Source of the DNA: Aestuariimicrobium kwangyangense DSM 21549
GTDB taxonomy: Bacteria > Actinomycetota > Actinomycetes > Propionibacteriales > Propionibacteriaceae
NCBI RefSeq assembly: GCF_000421525.1
Contig: NZ_ATXE01000002.1
Location: 248,001 to 312,000 of the forward strand
Reading direction: 5' to 3'
Length of the DNA: 64,000 bases
This document shows positions 23,984-35,149 of the stretch, in pieces (position 1 is the stretch's first letter; every line of letters begins with the position of its first letter). The notes under the pieces were generated by a model. It was not told the DNA's origin and searched no databases. It saw only the letters and a list, made by a program, of their open reading frames with translations. Made by a program: the position numbers and the translations under genes.

Positions 23984-24634
23984 TCAGCCCCCGGTGCCGG
24001 TGTAGAAGGCGTACGTCGCGTCGGCCTGTCGCTGGGCGAGGTCGGGCTCGGTGCCTGCCGCGACGGCGGCTCGGCCCCAGGCGTCGGCCGCGCCGCGGTG
24101 GAACGCGCGGCCCTCATCGGTGGCGACCCACGCCATCAGTTCGGCTGGCGTCATCGACCCGCCCCGGCCCGACAGGTGCAGCGCGAGCCCCAGCAGGCCG
24201 CCCTCCCATCCGACACCGGTGGCACCCGGCCCGAAGGTCGCCGCCATCTCGGCGGGCACGTCGTCCTCGCGGGCGACGTGCTCCAGGTCGAAGCGGGTCT
24301 GTTCCCCCGCGGACTCGAGGCGCACCGTGACCCACGAGACCCCGCCCATCTCCCACGTGACCCGGTACCGGGCCGAGCCCTCGCTGGGAGGCTCGCACTC
24401 CAGTACCTCTCCCCCGGCGTTGCCCTCGAACTGGTAGCGACCACCCACCCGCAGCTCTCCGGAGACCGGCATGAACCAGCGTGCGATCCGGTCGGGGGAG
24501 GTGACGGCGTCCCATACTTCGTCCAGAAGGCTGGGGAAGGTCTGGCTGAGGGTCTGGACGAGCACCAGTTCACCGTCGCGCTCCTCGCGGCGCCAGCCGC
24601 GAGTCACAGCACCGAGTTGTCCAGTGACGTTCAT
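23984..24634 (-). CDS. SRPBCC/AHSA1-like protein
   Basis: The 216-residue protein has the SRPBCC/AHSA1 fold signature: SLLDEVWDAVTSPDRIARWFMPV, YQFEGNAGGEVLECEPP, and RYRVTWEMGGVSWVTVRLE. A long C-terminal helix region includes WEGGLLGLALHL. These proteins bind hydrophobic ligands or act as Hsp90-type co-chaperone relatives. No catalytic residue can be assigned. It lies convergent to sulP and next to the aldo/keto reductase. Confidence 0.8.
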   Translation of the reverse strand: MNVTGQLGAVTRGWRREERDGELVLVQTLSQTFPSLLDEVWDAVTSPDRIARWFMPVSGELRVGGRYQFEGNAGGEVLECEPPSEGSARYRVTWEMGGVSWVTVRLESAGEQTRFDLEHVAREDDVPAEMAATFGPGATGVGWEGGLLGLALHLSGRGGSMTPAELMAWVATDEGRAFHRGAADAWGRAAVAAGTEPDLAQRQADATYAFYTGTGG

Positions 24635-24709
24635 GGTCGCTCCCGTGACGTGAGTGAGGGGTGGGGTCCGTCGGACGGCGCGAACGTCGTCCGACGGGCG
24701 GGTTCGAGG

Positions 24710-25582
24710 TCAGAGGTGCAGCGACTCGATCTCGTCGGCCGACAGTTCGAGTGTCATCGCCTGCGCGGAGTCGAGGATCGACTCGGGACGAGAGGCGCCG
24801 GGGATCGGGATGACCCGATCGCTCAGCGACAACTGCCACGCGAGCACGACCTGCTGGGGGCTGACACCGCGAGCCTGCGCGATCCGCTGCACGGCCGGGT
24901 ACTTGCCGCCCACCTCCTTGGCGCCCCCCGAGCCACCCAACGGCGACCAGGGCAGGAAGGCGATGTCGTGATCGGAACAGAACTGCAACTCGCTCAGGGA
25001 GGTGTGGTTGAAGCGCAGTGAGAACTCGTTCTGCACAGCGGCCAGACCGCCCTCGCCCAGCACCTCGAGGGCGATCTCGATCTCTTCGACGTTGGCGTTC
25101 GAGATGCCGATCTCCTTGATCTTCCCCTCGGCCTTGAGGTCGGCGAAGACCTGCACGCAGTCGGCGTAGAGGCGGTGACGGTCGGGGCGGTGCCAGTAGT
25201 AGAGGTCGATGACGTCGACCTGCAGGTTCCGCAGGGACTTCTCGACGGCCTGGCGCAGGTACTCCGGTGAACCGTTGCGTCCCCACACATTGCCCTGGCT
25301 CCTGGTGATGCCGCCCTTGGTGGCCACCACGATCGAGTCCCGGTCCCCGGACCACGACTTCAGGGCGTGGGCGACCCGTTGCTCGTTGTGGCCCATCGTG
25401 TCCCACGAAGGGGCGTAGATGTCGGCGGTGTCGATCAGGGTGATGTTGGCATCGAGGGCGGCGTGGATGGTGGCGTCGGACTGCTCGTCACTGGGCAGGG
25501 GGTCCTTGAACGACAGGGGCATGGCCCCCAGCCCGATCGCCGAGACCTGGAACTGGCCGATGGTTCGCTGAGGTGCATTCAT
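24710..25582 (-). CDS. aldo/keto reductase
   Basis: I chose ATG 25582 (MNAPQRTIGQF), giving 290 residues. The (alpha/beta)8 AKR pattern includes the catalytic Asp (LIDTADIYAPSW) and the tetrad Lys in VATKGGI. Further motifs are IDLYYWHRPD and IGISNANVEEI, and the NADPH-binding end is RVIPIPGASRPESI. The Tyr of the tetrad is within TADIYAP. The protein should reduce carbonyl substrates with NADPH in the cytoplasm. Divergent from the YbaB-like gene, 50 bp apart. Confidence 0.88.
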   Translation of the reverse strand: MNAPQRTIGQFQVSAIGLGAMPLSFKDPLPSDEQSDATIHAALDANITLIDTADIYAPSWDTMGHNEQRVAHALKSWSGDRDSIVVATKGGITRSQGNVWGRNGSPEYLRQAVEKSLRNLQVDVIDLYYWHRPDRHRLYADCVQVFADLKAEGKIKEIGISNANVEEIEIALEVLGEGGLAAVQNEFSLRFNHTSLSELQFCSDHDIAFLPWSPLGGSGGAKEVGGKYPAVQRIAQARGVSPQQVVLAWQLSLSDRVIPIPGASRPESILDSAQAMTLELSADEIESLHL

Positions 25583-25632
25583 GTGACCCACTCTCGCACG
25601 GTCGTGAACCACGTCACACCTAGGCTCGTCCC

Positions 25633-26208
25633 ATGAGTCCGCTGGATGACGAGGTGCTCGACAGGCTCGAGCGGAATGCGCAGGCGTTCCTCGACGAGGC
25701 TGCCCGGCTCGACGAGGCGGCCTCGGCCGTCGTCACCATCACCAACGACGGTGCCAGTGTCACCGTGAACGCGCGTGGTCAGCTGGTGGCTGTCGAGTTC
25801 CCGGCGACCCCGACCACGCCCGACCGGTGGAATCGACAGTTCGGTGAGGCCTACACCCAGGCCCTGTTCGAGCGACCCGAGGTGCAGGTCCCGCGCCTGG
25901 TGCCGGGCACCCCCGGCGGGCCGGCCCCCGAGGGCCCGCGCGCCCCGGAGCAGGACCTGGTCGCCGCACAGATCCGAGCCGACCAGGATCGGGCGCTCTC
26001 CCACCTGGCAGACCCGGACGAGGGGCCGGTCACGTCGACGGCCACCGTGCGGGGGGTGACCCTCACGGTGAATGCCGTCGAGGTGATCATCGACGCGATC
26101 GTCTCAACCGAGGCACTGCGTGACCACCAGAGCTTCACCGACCTGGGTGAGCACGTGATGGCCGCCTACACCGAGGCCTGCGCCCGGCTTGCGCCCCCGG
26201 TCCCCTGA
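25633..26208 (+). CDS. YbaB/EbfC-like protein of a type VII-style module
   Basis: The 191 residues contain two YbaB-like halves. The first is a helix (LERNAQAFLDEAARLDEAAS) followed by strands (AVVTITNDGASVTVNARGQLVAVEF). A later strand pair reads TATVRGVTLTVNAVEVIIDAIV. YbaB-like proteins with this layout (EspH-type) occur next to WXG100/ESX genes in actinobacteria. Its stop lies within the first unit of a 17-bp triple tandem repeat. The next gene is an EspC-like protein. Confidence 0.65.
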   Translation: MSPLDDEVLDRLERNAQAFLDEAARLDEAASAVVTITNDGASVTVNARGQLVAVEFPATPTTPDRWNRQFGEAYTQALFERPEVQVPRLVPGTPGGPAPEGPRAPEQDLVAAQIRADQDRALSHLADPDEGPVTSTATVRGVTLTVNAVEVIIDAIVSTEALRDHQSFTDLGEHVMAAYTEACARLAPPVP

Positions 26209-26254
26209 CCCGCCCCCTTCCCTGACCCGACCCATTGCCTGACCCGACCCGATC
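26204..26254 (+). repeat. 3 × 17-bp tandem repeat over a stop codon
   Basis: CCTGACCCG recurs at 26204, 26221 and 26238 with an exact 17-bp period. The first unit contains the TGA of the YbaB-like gene. The array fills most of the 59-bp gap to the next start. Confidence 0.75.
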
Positions 26255-26267
26255 GAGGAGTTCACGC

Positions 26268-26579
26268 ATGCCGACCGACTTCCGCATCGACGCCTTCGCC
26301 GTCGTGCGCGCCAACGCTCCCCTGCAGGACGCCGAGTCTGTCCTGGCAGGGTTGAGCATCCCTGCCCCCGACCCGGCCATGTACGGCCAACTGGTCGGCA
26401 GCGCCGGCGCGACCACCGAACCGCGCACCACCGACCAGCACAACGACGTGGTGCTCGCCCTCTCGGAGGTCTTCGGTTCCACGTCCGATGGCCTGGCGGC
26501 CACCGGCAGCTGCTACCAACAGGTCGAGAGCGGCCACGTCGAGCTGATCGCAGACGCCATCGTGCGGGGACTGAACTGA
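26268..26579 (+). CDS. EspC-like ESX substrate/partner
   Basis: I chose ATG 26268; 103 residues. The size, the all-helical character and the pattern of Gln/Ala/Ser-rich helices (QHNDVVLALSEVFGSTSDGLAATGSCYQQVE) resemble EspC/DUF2580 proteins. Those are secreted in pairs with larger ESX effectors. The stop overlaps the next gene (TGATG), so the two are co-translated and likely interact. No canonical WXG motif is present in this short partner. Confidence 0.55.
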   Translation: MPTDFRIDAFAVVRANAPLQDAESVLAGLSIPAPDPAMYGQLVGSAGATTEPRTTDQHNDVVLALSEVFGSTSDGLAATGSCYQQVESGHVELIADAIVRGLN

Positions 26580-28333
26580 TGTCGGTCGCCGCGCCCACCG
26601 CCACCATGTCGAGGACTGCCGCCATGAGGACCGGGGCCACCACCGCGCAGCTCAACTCCGCCGTCGCGCTGCTGGGCGACAACCACGGGGCCAGCCCCTT
26701 CGGTGACCTCAAGGGTGCCGGGGCCGTGGTGGTCGACGTGGTGATCGACCAGACGATCGACACCGCGCAATGGGTCGCCGACCAACTGCCCCACGACATC
26801 TTCGGGTGGATCGTCGATGCCGTGGCCAAGGTGCACGAGACCTTCGAGCAGCTCACCGGTGACACCTCGCAGATCGGGGCCCATGTCGGTGCCCTGATGA
26901 GGGCCTCCCAGCAGGTGGCCTCCCAACAGGCCCAGGCCAGTGGCTGTGGATCGGCCGTCGGCCAGATCTGGCAGGGACAGGCCTACGACTCGTTCTCGAC
27001 CAGGATCCGCGCCCTCGGACGAGCCACCGGTGCCGTGTCGGGCGTGCTCACCAGCGCGGCCGAACGTCACCTGGTGCTGGCCGGACAGTTGGCCTCCGCC
27101 AAGCGGGGCCTGATCGAACTCACGGCCGAACTGGTCAGGGAACTGTGCAACACCGCGTTCACCATCGTCCGGTCGTTGGGTCTGGTGGTGGCCGCCGGGG
27201 TGTGGGTGCTCGGCGCCGCCGCGCTCGGCGGAGGCATCTCGGGTGGTTTCAAGGGTGCGGTGAACGGTTTCACCAAGGGTGGCTTCGGCGGCATGATCAG
27301 CGGTGGTTTCCACGGTGCGGTCAGCGGTGCGAAGGAGAGCGTCGAAGCGGTGCTCAAGGTGGCCTTCGACCGGTTCGTGCAGTGGGCCATGGGCAGGGTC
27401 GGCCAGGCCCTGCAGAGGATCGCCGTGTTCGTCCGCCAGAACATCGACGTGATGACCGCCACCTTGGGCCAGATCGCCGACACCGGCATGCGCTCCCAGC
27501 GCGCAGCGGCCCTGCTGCGCGGCCAGAGCGACCCGGGCAGCGCCTCCGACGGGCCGTCCCGCGGCAGCTACGGTGACCGGGCACGAGGTGCCGACCCGCA
27601 GGCCATGGACGGTGACCTGATCGCCCTCAACCAGGCGATGGGTTCACCCGATGCTCCCCTTCCGCCGGGATACTCCCGCGCCACGGACGCCGATCTGGCG
27701 GCGCTCGGTCTGACCCGCGCCCAACTGACCGATCCGAACGGCTTCCAGGCCGAGGTGTTCAGGACACCGGAGGGCGGCTACGTGGTGGCCTTCGCCGGCA
27801 CGGGCGCTGCTGGTGGGCAGTTCCAGCCCGATGCGGTCGAGGACGGGATCGGGGGCGCCACGGTCTCACCCCAGACCCAGCAGGTGCTCGCCATCTCTGA
27901 CGCGATCGAACGCAGCAGTCAGGGCGACCAGGTGGTCTACACCGGCCACTCCCTGGGTGGGCGGCAGGCCGCCATCGCCGCCATCAACTCGGGCCAGCCG
28001 GCCGTCACCTACGACGCGGCCGGTGTCAGCCAGGCCACCGTCAACTACGTCGCAGAGCGCAACGGGGACGACCCGGCGGCCCTGATCAGCCGGGCGAACG
28101 ACGACCAGATCCGCCGCTACTACGCCAGCGACGACCCGCTGACCGCCTTCCAGGAAGGCAACGGTGACAGCGCGGCGGCGGCACTCCCCGACGCGATCGG
28201 TCGTCCGTACCCCTTGGGCGACGCCCCCGGCAACAACCCCTCGGCGGGGCAGGGCGTCCCCGACTTCGCCGGCCACGACCTCAGCCATGCGGGCGACCTG
28301 TGGGAGCAGCGTTACGGATCGCTCAGGGAGTGA
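26579..28333 (+). CDS. WXG-type N-terminal domain fused to a lipase/esterase
   Basis: The 584 residues begin with a helical, ESX-like region (about 15–200) containing a WQG turn at 131–133. A Gly-rich hydrophobic stretch follows (about 205–245). The C-terminal alpha/beta hydrolase spans about 345–570. The nucleophile is S458 in GHSLGG (456–461), and D570/H571 in FAGHDLSHAGD are plausible partners. The layout is that of a secreted lipolytic effector of a type VII-like pathway. No membrane ATPase (EccC) is present in this window. Confidence 0.7.
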   Translation: MSVAAPTATMSRTAAMRTGATTAQLNSAVALLGDNHGASPFGDLKGAGAVVVDVVIDQTIDTAQWVADQLPHDIFGWIVDAVAKVHETFEQLTGDTSQIGAHVGALMRASQQVASQQAQASGCGSAVGQIWQGQAYDSFSTRIRALGRATGAVSGVLTSAAERHLVLAGQLASAKRGLIELTAELVRELCNTAFTIVRSLGLVVAAGVWVLGAAALGGGISGGFKGAVNGFTKGGFGGMISGGFHGAVSGAKESVEAVLKVAFDRFVQWAMGRVGQALQRIAVFVRQNIDVMTATLGQIADTGMRSQRAAALLRGQSDPGSASDGPSRGSYGDRARGADPQAMDGDLIALNQAMGSPDAPLPPGYSRATDADLAALGLTRAQLTDPNGFQAEVFRTPEGGYVVAFAGTGAAGGQFQPDAVEDGIGGATVSPQTQQVLAISDAIERSSQGDQVVYTGHSLGGRQAAIAAINSGQPAVTYDAAGVSQATVNYVAERNGDDPAALISRANDDQIRRYYASDDPLTAFQEGNGDSAAAALPDAIGRPYPLGDAPGNNPSAGQGVPDFAGHDLSHAGDLWEQRYGSLRE

Positions 28334-30506
28334 TCAGCGGCGGGTGCAGGTCTTTCATGCGCAGGGTGCGGCGGCGACTGACCACCAACCAGAGCAGGCC
28401 GAGGTTGACCACCGAGAACAGCGTCAGGATCGCGAGGTCCCGCGCGAGGTGCGAGATCAGCCCCCCGAGATCACCACCCGGAACGCGTCGATCAGGTAGG
28501 TCATCGGCAGGAATGGGCTCAGGTGCGCGAAGAAGGGCGGCAGGATCTGCGACGGGTAGAGCCCCTGTGCCCCCACCAGTTGCAGGATCAGCAGCACCAG
28601 CAGCAGGCTCGACCCCGGCGTGCCCAGCGCGGTGCGCATCAGGTGAGCCACCAGTGACCACGCCAGAGCTCCGAGCACGGTGACCGTAAGCGTCAGCACC
28701 GGGTGCACGGGTGCCAGGTCGAGGGTCGTCCAGACCACCCCGAGCATCAGCAGCGAACCGGCGACGGCGATGGCCCCGATCGGCAACCAGGCGGTGAGGG
28801 CCACCCGCAGCGACGAGGCACGCCCGGCCAGGGCGCGGCCCGTGATCGCCCTCACCACCAGGAAGACCGAGATGCCGAACACCCACATGGCGATCGAGAA
28901 GAACATGGGTGCCAGGCCTCGTCCGTAGTAGAGGGCCGGGTTCTCGACGGTCATGTCGACCTGCGCGGGTGCCGAGAGCACCTGGACGGCCTTGTTCTCC
29001 TGGTCGGCGGTGAGCACGGGGATGCGGTCGACGCCCGCCTTGAGGCCGGCGGCGAGTTGGTGGGCGCCGGTGGCGAGCTGACCGATGCCGGTGTCGAGCT
29101 GGCTCGCTCCGGTCGACAGCTGGGCGAGCCCGGTCTGGAGGCTGTGTGCCCCGGTGGCGAGCTCCGTGGCACCCCGGGATGCGGTCGACAACCCCTGGTC
29201 GAGGCTGCGGGCGCCTGCATCGGCGCGGCCGATCCCCGTCTGCAGTTGGTCGGCCCCGGAGGCGACCTGATGGGCGCCGTCGTTGAGCGCGTTCACGTCG
29301 GCGATGGCCCGGTCGACCTTCGCGGTGAGGGTGCCGGAGTTGGCGACGGCCTGCTGCACCTGCTGGGCGCGGGCGTTGATCTGTCCCGCGCGCGCGGCCG
29401 CCTGGCCCGTTCGGGTCTGGGCGCTGGAGGTGGTCGATCGCAATTGCTGCCAGCGCGGGTCCTGGGAGAGGTCGGGGTTGGACGCCTCGATCTGGGTGAG
29501 CAGGGATGCCGCCTGGTTGACGTCGGAGGCCACCGACGAGGTGGTCCCCGAGACGGATGAGGTGAGCGTCGCCGCGTCGGAGGCGAGGGTGGTCACATCG
29601 CCCTGCACCTGCGGCCACGTGTCGCGCACCGTTGTCAGCGGTGGCACCACGGTGTCGCGCAGCGTCTGGGTACCGGCGGCCACCTGGTCGGCGCCCGTGC
29701 TGAGCTCGGAGGCGCCGGTCTGGAGTTGGTCGAGCCCCGTCACCAGATCGGACGACCCCTGGTGTGCTCGGACGAGACCAGAGCTGAGGGAGTCGGCGCC
29801 CGTCGCCAGTCGACCGGCCCCCGACTGGGCGTCGGCGGAACCACTGGCCAGCGCCATCGACCCGGTTCTGGCCTGGTCAAGACCGCTGGCGAGTCGGTCG
29901 GCACCCTGCTGAGCGTCGACCATGCCACTGCGCAGGGTCTGCAGATTGGTGAACACCGCACGGAAGTAGCTCTCGATGGCCGAGGCGTTGACGGCCTCGG
30001 TCACGGAGTCCTTGGCCTTGTCGGTGATCGAGCCGATGGACGAATCCGTTGGCATCGTTGCGGTGCATGGTGAGGTGGGCCCGTTCGGGGCTGTCGGTCT
30101 GGCCGCTGACGAGGTTGGTGGAGAAGTCGGCTGGCACCTGGATGGTCAGGTAGTAGCGCCCCTCGCGCAGCCCGTCCTCTGCCTCGGCGGCGTCGGTGGT
30201 GATGAATCGGAAGGTGCGCTTGGCCTGCAACTCCTTCACGAAGTCGGCACCGGCGTGGATGGTCTCGGTGTGGGTGGTGGTGTGGCCGCCCGAGGCGGTG
30301 GTGACCTCGACCTGGGTGGGTACGTCCTCGTTGACCACGGCGACCGGCAGGTTGCCGAGGCGTCCGTAGGGGTCCCAGTTGGCGCTGAGGTAGATGGCGG
30401 CGTACAGCAGCGGGACGCACAGCACGAACACCAGGGCGATGGTGGGCAGCGGTCCGCGGAAGCGGCGCAACTCGAAGCGCGCCAACCTCGACAACGGGAA
30501 CGGCAT
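28323..30506 (-). pseudogene. YhgE/Pip-family membrane protein split by two frameshifts
   Basis: The product belongs to the YhgE/Pip (EsaA-like) family, which is typically an ABC-2-type membrane partner or phage receptor. The N-terminal part (MPFPLSRLARFELRRFRGPL, one span) runs in frame from ATG 30506 to about 30045. Near NDANGF an extra C shifts into the 532-residue middle frame, which has long coiled repeats and about five spans. At 28461–28466 a run of six C (G on the coding strand) is one short, so the last ~45 residues (ISHLARDLAIL to MKDLHPPLITP) lie in another frame. Correcting both gives one ~725-residue protein. Confidence 0.75.
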
Positions 30507-31138
30507 CAGGTCTCCTGGGGAGCGGGGGTCGACGAGGTGCACACGATGGCGCAGTTCTCGTGCCGGGCGAGTCGGGTGAGGGCGGCGTGCACCGATCTCC
30601 ACTGGTCGACGGTGAGCCGAGCGTCGACGTCGTCGAGGACGACGAGCCGGGCGGGGCGCAGCATGGCCAGGATCGCGGTGAGCACGGTCGTCGAGGCCTC
30701 GTCGAGGCTGTCGACGAGGGCATCGCCAGGCATCGAGATGAGGGGGTCGTCGCGCACCTCGAGCGCCAGTTGGGCGAAACGCCACTCACCGGCGACGGTC
30801 TTGAGGTTGTCGGTCAGGGTTCGCTCGACGACCGCCTCGCGCACCAACAGCTGCGGTTCGAGGTCGACGAAGACACCGGCTCGGGCCACCGAGGCGAGCT
30901 GGCGGTAGTGGCGACGGTCGTGGGCCAGTGAGACCTCACCGATCCGTAGGTCGCCCTCGGTCCCCGACATGCGACCCGCCAGGGCCAGCAGGAGGCTCGT
31001 CCGTCCGCTGCCCTTGGGTGCCACGACGAGGGTGACCTCGCCCGCCGCAGCATCGAGGTCGGTGGCTGGGACGACCGTACCTCCGGGAGCCTTGACGCGA
31101 ACCCCGCGGGCACGCAGCACGGTCTCCCGCGGGCTCAC
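30506..31138 (-). CDS. ABC-type ATPase with degenerate Walker A
   Basis: The 210 residues start at GTG 31138, overlapping the tetR stop (GTGA), and end overlapping the YhgE start. The P-loop reads APKGSGRTS (40–48), so the expected Lys is R46. The Walker B-like LVVLDDVDA is visible; the signature region is only a degenerate VDSLDEAST. The protein probably works with YhgE. ATP hydrolysis may be weak or absent. This gene order (TetR–ABC–YhgE) recurs in actinobacteria. Confidence 0.72.
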   Translation of the reverse strand: MSPRETVLRARGVRVKAPGGTVVPATDLDAAAGEVTLVVAPKGSGRTSLLLALAGRMSGTEGDLRIGEVSLAHDRRHYRQLASVARAGVFVDLEPQLLVREAVVERTLTDNLKTVAGEWRFAQLALEVRDDPLISMPGDALVDSLDEASTTVLTAILAMLRPARLVVLDDVDARLTVDQWRSVHAALTRLARHENCAIVCTSSTPAPQET

Positions 31139-31797
31139 GCCAGCAGTCCGCGCATCAACGCCGTCAGGGTGCTGGCGATCACTGAGTCCGGCCAGCGGTC
31201 GGGCACCACAGCCCGCTCGAAGCCCAGGTGCGACATGGTGGCCTGCAGCAGCCGTGCGGTCGACTCGACCGAGCCGCTGAGGCCGAGGTCGAGGCGGCCG
31301 ATCTCGGCGACCATCTGCTCCAGCTGTGCCTCGCGAATCTGGCGGTAGGCACTGGCGGTCTCCGGGTCGTGCCGGGCCACCGATGCGACCTCGGCGAGGG
31401 TCTGGCTCCATTGGCTCGACTCGATCACGGCGCGTGTCAGCCGCCTGCCGATCGCGTCGGGACTGCGGTCGTCCCCCAGCATGGCGACGTCTCCCACGAC
31501 CCCTTCGGTGGTGGCCGACCACCGGCGCAGGCAGGCGGCCGCCAACAATTCGGCCTTGCCGCCGAAGTTGGAGTAGGCGGCTCCCTTGGTGAAGCCGGCA
31601 CGCTGGGCGATGCGGCTGACGGTGGTGCCCTGGTAGCCGTGCGCCAGGAACTCCTCACCCGCCGCGTCGAGCAGCGCCTCGCGCACCTGGACACGCTCGG
31701 GGCGGACCCGGGGGGTGCCAGCGGTGGTTGTCGTGGCGCCGGCCGCGCCAGTGGTGGCCGTGGCGGTGGTGGTCGTGGTCTCAGTGGTGGTCGTCAT
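31135..31797 (-). CDS. TetR-family repressor
   Basis: The 220 residues begin with a Thr-rich tail of ~30 residues. The HTH follows at about 38–82 (EEFLAHGYQGTTVSRIAQRAGFTKGAAYSNFGGKAELL). The ligand-binding C-terminal domain is helical. The start ATG 31797 is preceded by GAGGAG. A long palindrome at 31806–31842 overlaps the promoter, so the gene is probably autorepressed and controls the coupled ABC–YhgE genes. Confidence 0.88.
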   Translation of the reverse strand: MTTTTETTTTTATATTGAAGATTTTAGTPRVRPERVQVREALLDAAGEEFLAHGYQGTTVSRIAQRAGFTKGAAYSNFGGKAELLAAACLRRWSATTEGVVGDVAMLGDDRSPDAIGRRLTRAVIESSQWSQTLAEVASVARHDPETASAYRQIREAQLEQMVAEIGRLDLGLSGSVESTARLLQATMSHLGFERAVVPDRWPDSVIASTLTALMRGLLA

Positions 31798-31805
31798 CTC
31801 AACTC

Positions 31806-31849
31806 CTCGATACCCAAGGTATTCAATACCATGGGTATCGAGATGTCAA
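31806..31849 (-). promoter_or_regulatory. TetR operator and promoter
   Basis: A near-perfect 37-nt inverted repeat (31806–31842) has 11-base outer arms (CTCGATACCCA) and 5-base inner arms (GGTAT) around TCA. On the minus strand a consensus -35 TTGACA occupies 31849–31844, and a TATTGAAT-type -10 lies inside the palindrome. The operator thus covers the promoter of tetR. Confidence 0.75.
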
Positions 31850-31908
31850 TCACCCGAAGGGGTGCCCCCCGACCTGGCCTGACAGGCGGGTGTCGGCCGA
31901 CGCTGGGG

Positions 31909-34266
<2,358 letters not shown>

Positions 34267-34291
34267 CGGCTGCCTCTCGTTCGGACTCAGG

Positions 34292-35032
34292 TCACTCTGC
34301 GGGCTCTGCGGCGCGACTGGGCAACGCGGGCGCGGTCTCGGGGTTCACACCGGGCGGGAGGGCCCAGAAGCCACCGCCGCGGTTGACGCGGCGGTTCAGG
34401 GCCAAGGCCGGTCGCCAGAGGGCCAGTCCCGTGCCAGCGGCGAGCGCACCACCGACGAGGACGTCGAGGGGGTAGTGCGCGGCGGCGTACATGCGGAAGT
34501 ACCCGACGAACAAGGTGGCCAGCACGCCGACCACCACGATCCAGCGGTACCGGCGGTGTTCATTGGCGGCCACCAAGCAGGCCCCGATGGTGATGGCCGC
34601 GACGATCCCGGTGTGCCCGCTGGGCATGCTCATGTTGTCGGCGTAACTGGTCATCGCGTCGAGGTGGTCGGGACGAGGCCGGTGGGCCAGGTCCTTCACG
34701 AAGTGACCGGGCAGCCAGGCCAGCCCAGTGACGAGCGCGAAGGTCACGGCGATGAACCGTCGGCGGAACAGGAAGATCACCACTGCGGCGGCCAGGATCA
34801 CCCACGGCGACCAGGCCGGGCCGACGTACACCTCGACGGCCTTGCTGACCGGGTTGAGCCACGACTCCCGGGTGGTCTTGATCGTGTCAAGCGCCTGCCA
34901 CTCACCGTCGTCGTGGGGGTTGATCCGGGGGGCCATCAGGCCCAGCAGGAAGGAGACCACCAACAGCGGCAGCCCCACCAGCCACGTGAGCGGGGAACGG
35001 GTGGGGGTCGTGCCCCTGGTAGCAACAGTCAC
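34292..35032 (-). CDS. PAP2-family phosphatase
   Basis: The start is GTG 35032; 246 residues with about six membrane spans. The three phosphatase motifs are visible: KDLAHRPRPD (K-x6-RP), MPSGHTG (PSGH) and YFRMYAAAHYPLDV (SR-x5-H-like). The family dephosphorylates lipid phosphates such as phosphatidate or undecaprenyl pyrophosphate on the outer face of the membrane. It is divergent from the DUF1206 gene, with 117 bp between starts. Confidence 0.85.
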   Translation of the reverse strand: MTVATRGTTPTRSPLTWLVGLPLLVVSFLLGLMAPRINPHDDGEWQALDTIKTTRESWLNPVSKAVEVYVGPAWSPWVILAAAVVIFLFRRRFIAVTFALVTGLAWLPGHFVKDLAHRPRPDHLDAMTSYADNMSMPSGHTGIVAAITIGACLVAANEHRRYRWIVVVGVLATLFVGYFRMYAAAHYPLDVLVGGALAAGTGLALWRPALALNRRVNRGGGFWALPPGVNPETAPALPSRAAEPAE

Positions 35033-35094
35033 CCCAGAAGTATGCACGCAGAAGCACTCGGCGACGAGACCTCCCGACGTGGCGTCACAAGGCA

Positions 35095-35115
35095 TATTGT
35101 CTGCGCAGGCAGACA
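35095..35115 (+). promoter_or_regulatory. candidate promoter and dyad for the DUF1206 gene
   Basis: A TATTGT -10-like hexamer (35095–35100) overlaps an inverted repeat, TGTCTGC-GCAG-GCAGACA (35098–35115). No good -35 was found. AAGGAGTGACG precedes the start at 35150. Confidence 0.4.
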
Positions 35116-35149
35116 GCGACCCTCGCTGGGGCCGGATCAAGGAGTGACG

